NCBI RefSeq assembly: GCF_039566955.1
Contig: NZ_CP154796.1
Location: 2,170,001-2,234,000, forward strand
Origin: Micromonospora sp. DSM 45708
Lineage (GTDB): Bacteria > Actinomycetota > Actinomycetes > Mycobacteriales > Micromonosporaceae
Reading direction: 5' to 3'
Length of the DNA stretch: 64,000 nt
Notes under the pieces: generated by a model
Databases searched by the model: none
What the model saw: the letters and a program-made list of their open reading frames with translations, nothing else
What the model was told of the DNA's origin: nothing
Shown: piece after piece, positions 25,719 to 33,630 of the stretch
How the letters are laid out: every line of letters starts with the position of its first letter
Numbering within the stretch: the stretch's first letter is position 1
Program-made: the position numbers and the translations under genes

Positions 25719-26951
25719 ATGGAGCGGGGCATGAGCGATGGCAGCGGCACCGACGTGACCGACATCTACGACTACCGTGCCGAGCGCGACGGCAGGTCAC
25801 CGTTCCATCCGCCGGTCAGGTACCAGATGCTCCGCGACCAGAGTCCGGTCAGCCAGGTCACCATGTGGGACGGCAGCAAGGTCTGGTTCATCACCAGGCG
25901 GGACGACGTCCGCGCCGCGCTCGCGGATGAGCGGCTCAGCGCGGACAACCGCCGTCCGGGCTTCCCGCTGTTGAGCGCCGGGTCGGAGACGCTCACGGAG
26001 GACAACCCGACGTTCGCCCGGATGGATCCGCCCGAACACACCCGGCAGCGCGCCATGGTCAACGCCGACTTCACGCAGCGCTCGGCGGCCCGTTGGCGGC
26101 CGCGGATCCAGCAGATCGTCGACCGGCTGGTGGACGATCTGCTGGCGAAGTCACCCCCCGCCGACCTGGTCGCCGAGCTGGCCGAGCCGCTGGCGGCGCA
26201 GGTGATGTGCCTGGTCCTGGACATCCCGTACAGGAAGGAGCTGTTCCTGCGGATCGCCTCGACGTTCGCCGACCACTACGTCGGCCAGGACAAGCTCGAC
26301 GGGGCGAGCGACGAGCTGACCGACGTCATCGTCGACGTCCTCGAGACCAAGGCCGCGAATCCCGGCAACGACCTGCTCAGCCGCCTCATCACGCAGCACG
26401 AGGCGAACGGCGAGCTCAGCCGGGCCGACATCATCGGCATGACCCGGGTGATGATCGTCGCCGGGTACGAGCCGGCGGTGCACGGGGTCTCCCTCGGCCT
26501 GGCCGCCCTGTTCTTCAACCCGGACCAGCTGGCGTTGCTGCGCGACGACCCGAGTCTGATCGCGGGCGGCCTGGGGGAGTTGCTGCGGTACAGCACCAAC
26601 TTCCACACCGGACTGCCCAGGATCGCCGTCGGCGACACCGAGATCGGGGGACAGCCGATCAGGACCGGCGAGGCGGTGCTGGTCTACCTGCCGACGGCGA
26701 ACTTCGATCCGCAGTGGTATGACGATCCCGACTCGCTCGACATGCGCCGGACCAACGCCGGCAACGTGTCGTTCGGCCATGGACTGCACCGGTGTCTCGG
26801 ACAGCACGTGGTCAAGATCGAGATTGAGGCGGTCCTGGAGACGCTGCTGCGCCGGATTCCGGGCATGCGGCTGGCCGTCGAGCCGGACCAGCTTCCCTTC
26901 CAGCGCGAGGCGGCCGTCTACGGGGTGTCCGAGCTGCCCGTGACCTGGTGA
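25719..26951 (+). CDS. Cytochrome P450 lacking the conserved I-helix threonine
   Basis: A 410-residue bacterial P450 resembling CYP105/107-type enzymes. The haem-thiolate loop is FGHGLHRCLG (Cys359), the K-helix ExxR is E287-L-L-R290, and the C-helix has H107 and R111. The I-helix oxygen-activation motif, normally AGxET(T), reads AGYEPA (248-253), so the acid is kept but the threonine is replaced by Pro-Ala. Such substitutions occur in P450s with substrate-assisted or non-hydroxylating chemistry. The ATG at 25719 has GGAGG ten bases upstream; a second ATG is at 25731. No ferredoxin gene is adjacent, so redox partners come from elsewhere. Confidence 0.93.
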   Translation: MERGMSDGSGTDVTDIYDYRAERDGRSPFHPPVRYQMLRDQSPVSQVTMWDGSKVWFITRRDDVRAALADERLSADNRRPGFPLLSAGSETLTEDNPTFARMDPPEHTRQRAMVNADFTQRSAARWRPRIQQIVDRLVDDLLAKSPPADLVAELAEPLAAQVMCLVLDIPYRKELFLRIASTFADHYVGQDKLDGASDELTDVIVDVLETKAANPGNDLLSRLITQHEANGELSRADIIGMTRVMIVAGYEPAVHGVSLGLAALFFNPDQLALLRDDPSLIAGGLGELLRYSTNFHTGLPRIAVGDTEIGGQPIRTGEAVLVYLPTANFDPQWYDDPDSLDMRRTNAGNVSFGHGLHRCLGQHVVKIEIEAVLETLLRRIPGMRLAVEPDQLPFQREAAVYGVSELPVTW

Positions 26952-27018
26952 TCCCGGCCGCCGGACGGGCGTCCGGCGGCGGGGAGCCCGCCCGGCGTGG
27001 CTGAGCCGCCGGCCGGAT

Positions 27019-27064
27019 GCCCGCCCACCGCACCCGTCAGCGCGGACGGGTGCGGTGGGCGGGC
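27019..27064. terminator. Bidirectional terminator between P450 and aldo-keto reductase genes
   Basis: A perfect 20-bp inverted repeat (27019-27038 with 27045-27064) with a 6-base loop, placed between two convergent genes, 67 bases after the P450 stop and 11 bases from the reductase stop. It can end transcription from both sides and marks the boundary of the large minus-strand operon to its right. Confidence 0.88.
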
Positions 27065-27075
27065 GGGCGTCGGTG

Positions 27076-28089
27076 TCAGTCCCGGCGGACGGCGGCCATG
27101 GTCAGCCCGGCGTCCCGGGAACCGGCCACCCGGGCGGCGATCGGCTCCAGCTCGGCCAGTTCCCCCTCGGTGAGCACGAGGTCGGCCGCGGCCACGTTCT
27201 CCGTGAGCCGGGCCCGGCTCCGGGTGCCGGGGATCGGCACCACCGTCAGGCCGTGCACGGCCTGACGGTGGTGCACCCAGGCCAACGCGACCTGCGCCGC
27301 CGTGGCGCAGCGGGCGGCGGCGATCCGGTGGACCGGGGCGAGCAGCGCCGCGTTGTGCCCGGCCCGGTCACCGGTGAAGCGCGGCATGTGCCGCCGGAAG
27401 TCGTCCGGGGCGAGCTGGTCGACGCTGGTGACGGCGCCGGCCAGGAAACCCCGGCCCAACGGCGAGTACGGCACCAGCGCCACGCCGAGTTCCGCCGCCG
27501 TCGGCACGACCGTCGTCTCCACGTCCCGGGAGAAGAGCGACCATTCCGACTGCACGGCGGCGATCGGGTGCACCGCGTGGGCGGCCCGTAACTGCGCGCC
27601 GGTGACCTCGGAGAGGCCCAGATGCCGGACCTTGCCCTGGGCGACCAGCTCGGCCAGGGCGCCGACGGTCTCCTCGACCGGCGTCCCCGGTGCGACCCGG
27701 TGCACGTGGTAGAGGTCGATGGTCTCGACACCGAGACGTCGCAGGCTCGCCTCCACGGCGCGGCGGAGATATCCGGGTGAGTTGTCGACGCCCCGGTAAC
27801 GGGGGTCGTCCGCCTTCCGGACCAGGCCGAACTTGGTGGCGATGACGACCCGGTCCCGGTTGGCCCGGACGAACGGCCGGAGCAACTCCTCGTTCCGACC
27901 GTGCCCGTACGCGTCGGCGGTGTCGAAGAGCGTCACCCCGAGCTCCAGCGCCCGGTCGAGGGTCCGCAGTGACTCCTCGACGTCAGTCGGGCCGTAGAAC
28001 TCGCTCATTCCCATGCAGCCGAGCCCCTGCCGGCCGACCGGTGGGCCGGTGGCGCCCAGCGCGACGGACCGGGGAGTCTGTCGGGTCAT
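27076..28089 (-). CDS. Aldo-keto reductase, last gene of the butenolide-type operon
   Basis: A 337-residue AKR of the YhdN/Tas-like class. Catalytic tetrad: Asp and Tyr in LFDTADAYGHG (around residues 54-64), Lys in VVIATKFGLV (around 86), His in DLYHVHRV (around 130). The cofactor segment is VVPIPGTRSRARL. It starts four bases after the HAD phosphatase stop, so it is part of that operon. In the A-factor route a reductase saturates the butenolide phosphate; an AKR here could do that or reduce the beta-keto group. This is inferred from operon context. Confidence 0.88.
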   Translation of the reverse strand: MTRQTPRSVALGATGPPVGRQGLGCMGMSEFYGPTDVEESLRTLDRALELGVTLFDTADAYGHGRNEELLRPFVRANRDRVVIATKFGLVRKADDPRYRGVDNSPGYLRRAVEASLRRLGVETIDLYHVHRVAPGTPVEETVGALAELVAQGKVRHLGLSEVTGAQLRAAHAVHPIAAVQSEWSLFSRDVETTVVPTAAELGVALVPYSPLGRGFLAGAVTSVDQLAPDDFRRHMPRFTGDRAGHNAALLAPVHRIAAARCATAAQVALAWVHHRQAVHGLTVVPIPGTRSRARLTENVAAADLVLTEGELAELEPIAARVAGSRDAGLTMAAVRRD

Positions 28090-28093
28090 CGGG

Positions 28094-28798
28094 TCATCGG
28101 CCCGACCAGAGCGTGCCGGCGGCGAGCTCCTGGTCGACGGTGCGGAGCAGGTCGGCGTCGATCTTCCGGATGTCGTCGACCTGGTACCGCACCCCGGTGG
28201 CCACCATCTCCTCCCGCTGGAAGTTGTGCGGCATGCTGGCCGGCACGCCGATGAAACCGGTGCCCAGCGCCTTGGCGACCTCGGCCACCCGGTTGATGTC
28301 GTCGACGAAGACGACCTCGTCGAACTCGTAGCCGAAGATGTCCCGGACGATCTCCTTGGTGCCGGGCCGGAAGTCGTTCACGTCGACGTACGGGATCTCG
28401 GCGTCGAAGTACCCGGCGAGGTGGCCGAGGTACCTGTCGAAGGTGTACTCGCGGTTCCGGCCGCCGTAGCACACCACCCGTACGCCGACCTCCCGCAGCG
28501 TGGCGAGCAGCTCCTCGGCGCCCTCGGTCACCTCGACCGGGTGCGTCCTCAGGTACTCCTCGCGGTGCGCGAAGAACGCCGCGATGGTCTCCTTCGCCGA
28601 CCAGGGGAGCTTGCAGGCCAGGGCCATGTTCTGCCCGGCGGCCAGTTGCGGCGAACCCCAGACGTGCCGCTCGACGTGGGCGGTGTACGTCCCGCCGTGC
28701 ATGGTCACGAAGCTCTCGATCACCGGGCTGTACGTGTCGTTGAGCACCACCCCGTCGCTGTCGAGGGCGACGAGACGAATCTTGTCCAGCTTGCTCAC
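28094..28798 (-). CDS. HAD-superfamily hydrolase (phosphatase)
   Basis: A 234-residue haloacid-dehalogenase-type phosphatase. The nucleophile motif is VALDSDGVVL (D13, acid/base D15); motif II Ser/Thr is replaced by a VVCYGGRN strand (Gly/Arg) around residue 110; the Mg-binding acids are in VVFVDDINRV (around 173). Helical cap residues lie between. HADs of this type remove phosphate from small molecules. Placed with an AfsA-like synthase it is the natural candidate to dephosphorylate the butenolide or lactone phosphate. ATG at 28798; 55 bases separate it from the KAS II gene. Confidence 0.85.
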   Translation of the reverse strand: MSKLDKIRLVALDSDGVVLNDTYSPVIESFVTMHGGTYTAHVERHVWGSPQLAAGQNMALACKLPWSAKETIAAFFAHREEYLRTHPVEVTEGAEELLATLREVGVRVVCYGGRNREYTFDRYLGHLAGYFDAEIPYVDVNDFRPGTKEIVRDIFGYEFDEVVFVDDINRVAEVAKALGTGFIGVPASMPHNFQREEMVATGVRYQVDDIRKIDADLLRTVDQELAAGTLWSGR

Positions 28799-28853
28799 TT
28801 CTTCTCCAGACGGTCGGTCGGTCGATGGGTCGGTCGTTCGGGCGGGTGGCGGG

Positions 28854-30089
28854 TCACGCCGCGGTCAGCACGAGTGCGGCGTTGTGCCCGCCGAAGCCCA
28901 GCGACGTGCTCACCGCCACGTCGATCCGGGCCGGTCGAGGCGCACCGCTCACCACGTCGATGTCGAGTTCCGGGTCGAGCCGGCCGAGGTTCGCGGTGGG
29001 CGGGACGCTGCCGTGTGCGATGGCGAGGGCGGTGTACCCGGCCTCGATCGCGCCGGCCGCCGCCAGGGTGTGCCCGGTCACCCCCTTGGTCGAGGTCACC
29101 AGCGGCCGGTCGCCCAGCACGCGGTGCAGCATCCGACCCTCGGTGACGTCGTTCAGCGGGGTCGAGGTGCCGTGGGCGTTGACGTGGTCGACGTCGGTGG
29201 GGCCGAGCCCCGCGTCGGCCAGCGCCGCCCGCAACGCCTGCTCGATGCCGCGTCCCTGCGGATCCGGAGCGGTGGCGTGGTACGCGTCGGTCGCGGCGCC
29301 GTAGCCGCGCACCACCGCCCGGGTCCGGGCGGCCCGGGCCCGGGCGTCCTCGACCCGTTCCAGGACGAGCACGCCCGCGCCCTCCGCGACGACGAACCCG
29401 TCCCGGTCGGCGTCGAACGGCCGGGACGCCTCGGCCGGCGCGTCCGCCCGCCGGGACAGCGCGCCCATCCGGCTGAGCCCGGTGACGACCAGCGGGGTCA
29501 GTGCCGACTCGGTGCCGCCGGCGAGCACGATGTCGCAGGCCCCGGTGCGCAGCAGGTCCCGCGCCACGCCGACCGCCGTCGTCCCCGACGCGCAGGCGGT
29601 GGCGGTGACCAGGCTGGGACCCCGGGCGTCCAGGTCCAGCGCGACGTATCCGGCGGCCATGTTGACCATGTACATCGGAATCAGGAACGGCGACACCTTC
29701 CGCGGCCCGCCCCCGGTCAGCGCGGTGTGCTGCCGTTCCAGGGTGCCGGCCCCGCCGAGCGAGTTGCCGAGGACCACACCGACCCGGGCGCCGTCCCAAC
29801 CGCCGGGCTGCCAGCCGGCGTCCCGGGCGGCGGCCCGGGCCGCCACGATCGCCAACTGCGCGAACCGTTCGAGCTGCCAGGACGCGAAGCCGCCGAGCGC
29901 GGCCTCCGGCTCGAACCCGGGCACCCGGCAGCTGAGGGCGGTCGGCGCGTCACGGAGGCTGTCGTCGACGCGCGCGCAGCTCAGCCCCGACCGGATCCGC
30001 TCCCAGTTCGCCGCCACCCCGATTCCGGCCGGGGTCACCAGGCCGAGGCCGGTGACCGCCACCCCGAAGGACGCCCGGCGGTCCGCCAT
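28854..30089 (-). CDS. Beta-ketoacyl-ACP synthase II (FabF-like)
   Basis: A 411-residue condensing enzyme with a complete FabF active site: C167 in TATACASGT, H306 in NAHGTSTPLND, K335 and H340 in TKGVTGHTLAAAG. It extends an acyl chain on ACP with malonyl-ACP. Together with the adjacent ACP and KAS III it gives this operon its own chain-building machinery independent of the housekeeping fatty-acid synthase. Its start codon overlaps the ACP stop by one base (TGATG), so expression is coupled. No ketoreductase or dehydratase of the FabG/FabZ type is present, so a short or non-reduced chain, or help from primary metabolism, is expected. Confidence 0.94.
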   Translation of the reverse strand: MADRRASFGVAVTGLGLVTPAGIGVAANWERIRSGLSCARVDDSLRDAPTALSCRVPGFEPEAALGGFASWQLERFAQLAIVAARAAARDAGWQPGGWDGARVGVVLGNSLGGAGTLERQHTALTGGGPRKVSPFLIPMYMVNMAAGYVALDLDARGPSLVTATACASGTTAVGVARDLLRTGACDIVLAGGTESALTPLVVTGLSRMGALSRRADAPAEASRPFDADRDGFVVAEGAGVLVLERVEDARARAARTRAVVRGYGAATDAYHATAPDPQGRGIEQALRAALADAGLGPTDVDHVNAHGTSTPLNDVTEGRMLHRVLGDRPLVTSTKGVTGHTLAAAGAIEAGYTALAIAHGSVPPTANLGRLDPELDIDVVSGAPRPARIDVAVSTSLGFGGHNAALVLTAA

Positions 30090-30328
30090 CAGGCGACCGC
30101 CTGTTTGGTCTCGACCAGCCGCGCCGCGTCCCTGATGGTCATCTCGTTGGTGAGTTCCCCGTCGTCGATCGCGATGTCGAACGCGCCGTCGAGCAGCAGC
30201 CCGAGTTCCACGATCACCAGCGAGTCGATGTCGAGTGACTCGAAGGTCATGTCCGGCTCGATGCCGTCCGGCACCAGTTTCAACTGGGTCGCCAGCACCT
30301 CGATGATCTGGTCTTCGATTGTCTTCAT
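30089..30328 (-). CDS. Acyl carrier protein
   Basis: A 79-residue acidic ACP. The phosphopantetheine-bearing serine is S36 in LDIDSLVIVEL, and the four-helix pattern and negative charge are typical. The ATG at 30328 follows GGGAG by seven bases; the open frame above is a shadow of the KAS III gene. It lies between KAS III and KAS II, the classical arrangement for a dedicated acyl-chain system. Confidence 0.95.
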   Translation of the reverse strand: MKTIEDQIIEVLATQLKLVPDGIEPDMTFESLDIDSLVIVELGLLLDGAFDIAIDDGELTNEMTIRDAARLVETKQAVA

Positions 30329-30341
30329 CCGTATGCTCCCG

Positions 30342-31370
30342 CTAGCTCTTGTCAGTTCCGCCAGGTCGTACCGCCCGGCACTCCGGCCAGACGAGCGCCA
30401 CCGACCCCCAGGTGAGTCCGCCCCCGAAGCTGGCGAGCACCACCCGGTGCCCGGGTCGCACGGCGCCGGCGGCGACACCGTCGGCCAGTGCCAGGGGGAT
30501 GGACGCGGCCACCGTGTTGCCCACCCGGTCGATGTTGGTGACGAACCGGTCCACCGGCTGTCCGAGCCGGGTGGCGACGGCGGCGATGATCCGCAGGTTG
30601 GCCTGGTGCAGCACGAACCGGTCGACGTCGGCCGACGCCCAGCCGGCCAGTTCGGTGGTGCGTCCGATCGAGGCCGACATGTGGCGTACCGCCTCGGCGA
30701 ACGCCGCCCGCCCCTGCATCTCGAAGTAGGTGTCCTCCGGCTTGACCGGCAGGCCGGTGGAGCGCTGGCGAGATCCGCCCGCGCGCACCTGGATGAGCTC
30801 GCTCCGGCCGCCGTCGCTGCCCAGGCTCAACCCGTGCAGGGCGCCCGGCTCGTCGGCGGTGCCGCTGCGCAGCAGCACCGCTCCCGCCCCGTCGCCGAAG
30901 ACGGCCCGGGTCGTCCGGTCGTCCGGGTCGAGGATCGTGGAGAACGTGTCCGCGCCGATGACCAGCACACTCGTCGCGGTGCCGGTGGCGATCAGGCCCG
31001 CCCCGGTCGCCAGGGCGTACACGAACCCCGCGCAGACCGCCGCGACGTCGAACGCCGCCACGCCGGCCAGGCCGAGTCGGCTGGCCACCTCGGGCGCGGT
31101 CGCCGGGCAGGGCCGGTCCGGTGTGCTGGTCGCGACCACGACCACGTCGGCGCCGGCCGCGCCGGCCGACGCCAGGGCCCGCCGGCCCGCCTCGACCGCG
31201 AGGTCGCTGGTGGCCTCGCCCGGCGCGATGACGTGGCGTTGCCGGACGCCGGTGCGGGTGACGATCCAGTCCTCGTCCACGCCCAGGCACGCCGCGAGTT
31301 CCCCGTTGGTCACGATCCTCGGGGGCACCCACGCGCCCAGCCCGGCGACCACCGCCGCCCGCCGCGTCAC
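30342..31370 (-). CDS. Beta-ketoacyl-ACP synthase III (FabH-like)
   Basis: A 342-residue chain-initiating condensing enzyme. The FabH triad is complete: C113 in AAVCAGFVYAL, H255 in LHQANLRI and N285 in VGNTVAASIP. It should start a chain by condensing an acyl-CoA with malonyl-ACP. The GTG at 31370 overlaps the AfsA-like stop by four bases (GTGA). Thirteen bases separate it from the ACP. A KAS III inside an AfsA operon is unusual, because A-factor-type systems draw their beta-ketoacyl-ACP from primary metabolism. Confidence 0.94.
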   Translation of the reverse strand: MTRRAAVVAGLGAWVPPRIVTNGELAACLGVDEDWIVTRTGVRQRHVIAPGEATSDLAVEAGRRALASAGAAGADVVVVATSTPDRPCPATAPEVASRLGLAGVAAFDVAAVCAGFVYALATGAGLIATGTATSVLVIGADTFSTILDPDDRTTRAVFGDGAGAVLLRSGTADEPGALHGLSLGSDGGRSELIQVRAGGSRQRSTGLPVKPEDTYFEMQGRAAFAEAVRHMSASIGRTTELAGWASADVDRFVLHQANLRIIAAVATRLGQPVDRFVTNIDRVGNTVAASIPLALADGVAAGAVRPGHRVVLASFGGGLTWGSVALVWPECRAVRPGGTDKS

Positions 31371-32452
31371 ACCTGCCCCCGGTCCGTGGTCGAGGGGGCG
31401 GTGTCGGCGTCGAGCGCCATGGTGAGACCCATCCGCGCGATCTCGGCACCGCCCTGGTGGAACGTCACGTCGACCGGTCGGGACGCCTCCGCGGCCCCGC
31501 CCGGGTCCGCCGCCGGTCCGTCGGCCCCGGCCGGTACCGCCGTCAGCGCGACCGGTCGGTCGAGTTCCGCGTAGGCCGAGAACGACGCGGTCATCCGGCA
31601 CATGACGGTGCGGTGCGCCGCGCCGCCGCCCCACTGCGCCGTCGCCAGCGTGGCGAGCTGCCGCGCGGCCTCCAGGAGCACCATTCCCGGCACGTGGTCG
31701 TGGTCGTGGTCGAAGAAGCTGATGTTCTCCACGGGCACCCGCAGGCCGGCGGTCACCGCCCGTTCGGCGGTCCGCACGTCCAGCAGCACGGTGTCGGTGG
31801 CGCGGCAGCGGCCGACGCGGTGCGGCGCGGTCAGCTCGCCGGCGTCGCCCGCCGGGTCCAGTCGGGACGACCTCGGCGGCGGCCCGCCGCGCCCCCGGGA
31901 CCGGACCACCGTGTACGCGTCCGGGGCCAGGTAGCCGACCGCCATGCGGACCACGCCGATCCGGTGGCCCGCGATCCGGAGGGTGAACTCGTAGTCCAGC
32001 CCCCGCACCCGGCCCCCGACCCGGCGGGGGGCACCGGTGGTCACCGTCATCCGCAGTTCGGTCGGGCCGGACGCCGGGTCCGACAGCGCCGCCCCGAACC
32101 CGGGCCGGAACAGCTCGGCGGACCAGCCCCGGAGCACGAAGGCCGCCTGCGGCTCGACGTCGAAGAGCACGTGGGCGGCGTACGTCTCGGCCTGCCGGCA
32201 GCACTCGACCAGCAGCACCGGGTCGAGCAGCCGGTTGGCCGCCCCGGTGTGCCCGGTGTAGTACGGGTGGACGGCCGGCAGCAGGGCCGCCGCGACGAAG
32301 CCGTGCGGGCCCACCGGCCGGACGTCGGTCAGGAACACCTCGGTCAGGTTCCGCCGGTGCAGCACGGACCGGTCGACTGTACGCGCGAAGTCCAGCGACT
32401 CCGCGGCGACCAGAAGCTCCCGGTCGGCGGTCGCCACCGCCACCCCGGTCAT
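31367..32452 (-). CDS. AfsA-like gamma-butyrolactone/butenolide synthase
   Basis: A 361-residue protein of two hot-dog domains, each with the AfsA signature: SLDFARTVDRSVLHRRNLTEVFLTD near the N terminus (positions about 19-43) and the second repeat with FFDHDHDHVPGMVLLEAARQ (about 260-280). AfsA joins a beta-ketoacyl-ACP to dihydroxyacetone phosphate to form a butenolide phosphate. The ATG overlaps the preceding stop (ATGA), and its own stop overlaps the KAS III start. No gamma-butyrolactone receptor (TetR type) gene is in the window, so the product may be an end metabolite or building block rather than only a signal. Confidence 0.92.
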   Translation of the reverse strand: MTGVAVATADRELLVAAESLDFARTVDRSVLHRRNLTEVFLTDVRPVGPHGFVAAALLPAVHPYYTGHTGAANRLLDPVLLVECCRQAETYAAHVLFDVEPQAAFVLRGWSAELFRPGFGAALSDPASGPTELRMTVTTGAPRRVGGRVRGLDYEFTLRIAGHRIGVVRMAVGYLAPDAYTVVRSRGRGGPPPRSSRLDPAGDAGELTAPHRVGRCRATDTVLLDVRTAERAVTAGLRVPVENISFFDHDHDHVPGMVLLEAARQLATLATAQWGGGAAHRTVMCRMTASFSAYAELDRPVALTAVPAGADGPAADPGGAAEASRPVDVTFHQGGAEIARMGLTMALDADTAPSTTDRGQV

Positions 32453-33630
32453 CGCCCACCGCCCACTGTCGCCCGGGTGCGGACCGGGCCGGTCACCGCG
32501 TCCAGCAGCGCGCCCACCGGCACGGTGGGTTGCCGGCTCATCAGCGTGGTGGCCACCCGGTACGGGTCCGCGTAGCCGCGCCGGGCGGTCAGCGCGCCCC
32601 ACAGCCCGGCCGGGACCGGCCCCCCGGTCGTGCCCTGCTCGTCCCGACCGGCGTGGGTGTCGAGCAGCCGCTGCGCGCGGCGGATCCACCGCCTGAGCTG
32701 GAGTGCCGAGTAGCTCTCCCGGGCGGTGCGCCCGAGCCCGGCGATCAGGTACAGCCGCAGGCCGAGCCGGAACGCGTCGACGCCGTACTCGTCGACGAAC
32801 CGGTCGGCGATGGCGTCCAGGGTGTACCCCTGCCATCCGCCGAGACGGCTCGACTGTGCGACGCCGTCGATCGGCACCCGGGGCACCTCGAACCGGACCA
32901 CGCGGGCGCCGAGCGCGGTGAGGATCTGGCTCACCGTCTGGTAGTCGGTGCGGAGCTGTTCGTCGTGGGCCAGCACCACCAGGTCGTGGTCGGCCAGCAG
33001 CGGCACCAGTTCCCGCAGCAGGTAGAGCAGGTAGTTGGGTTGCCCGTCCGCGCCGAGGACGACCCGCAGCGAGTGGCCCGCCGAGGTCGCGTCCAGGTAC
33101 ACCGGAGCGCCCAGCGGACGGCCGTCGATGCAGAGGTTCCGGCGGACGAGCAGGTCGAGCAGGTCGGCCTCGCCCATCAGCTCGGGGCCGTGCCGGCCGA
33201 GCTCCGGGTCGAACATCCCCAACAGGTCGTAGTGGTCCTGCCAGATGTCCAGGAGACGGGCGCTGGCCGGGTGGAGCCAGCCGGCCTCGGCACGCCGTAC
33301 CGTCGGTTCGATCGCGGCGAACGGCAGCCGCGGCGTCTGGTGGTACGCGACGTACAGCTCGCCGATCTCGACCTCGCCCAGACCGGTGTACGCCGTCCCG
33401 GGACGGTGCCGGTCGAGGTAGTCCCAGAACCCCGCCACCTGCTGGCTGCCCGCGTACGCGCCGTGCTGGTACGCGACTGTCACGTCGGCGAAGAGCGCGC
33501 TGACCCGGACGATCACGTCCAGGGACAGCAGGTACTTCAGGTGGGTCGGCGTCAACGGCTTGGTGGGGCTGACCGTGACCGGCGCCAGCAGGATCCGCGA
33601 CCCGGCCCCGGTCGGGAGCGGGTGGGTCAT
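32449..33630 (-). CDS. Unrecognised 393-residue protein of the butenolide operon
   Basis: I do not recognise the family. The N terminus ILLAPVTVSPTKPLTPTHLKYLLSLDVI has a strand-loop-helix shape vaguely like the nucleotide-binding start of class I aminoacyl-tRNA synthetases or other HUP-fold enzymes (T-H-L-K in place of HIGH), but this is weak. The middle contains a long helical part (LLDIWQDHYDLLGMFDPELG) and a strand-rich section (SLRVVLGADGQPNYLLYLLREL, VVRFEVPRVPIDGVAQ). No signal or membrane segment. Start and stop both overlap neighbours by four bases, so it works with the HIT-like protein and AfsA. If HUP-like, it could adenylate or transfer a group, matching the HIT-like protein beside it. 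Confidence 0.75.
   Translation of the reverse strand: MTHPLPTGAGSRILLAPVTVSPTKPLTPTHLKYLLSLDVIVRVSALFADVTVAYQHGAYAGSQQVAGFWDYLDRHRPGTAYTGLGEVEIGELYVAYHQTPRLPFAAIEPTVRRAEAGWLHPASARLLDIWQDHYDLLGMFDPELGRHGPELMGEADLLDLLVRRNLCIDGRPLGAPVYLDATSAGHSLRVVLGADGQPNYLLYLLRELVPLLADHDLVVLAHDEQLRTDYQTVSQILTALGARVVRFEVPRVPIDGVAQSSRLGGWQGYTLDAIADRFVDEYGVDAFRLGLRLYLIAGLGRTARESYSALQLRRWIRRAQRLLDTHAGRDEQGTTGGPVPAGLWGALTARRGYADPYRVATTLMSRQPTVPVGALLDAVTGPVRTRATVGGGR

Noticed and set aside
28854..31370. KAS II, ACP and KAS III as part of a type II aromatic polyketide synthase
   Set aside because: KAS II has a complete Cys-His-His active site and no chain-length-factor partner, ketoreductase or cyclase accompanies it; the AfsA neighbour explains the set better.
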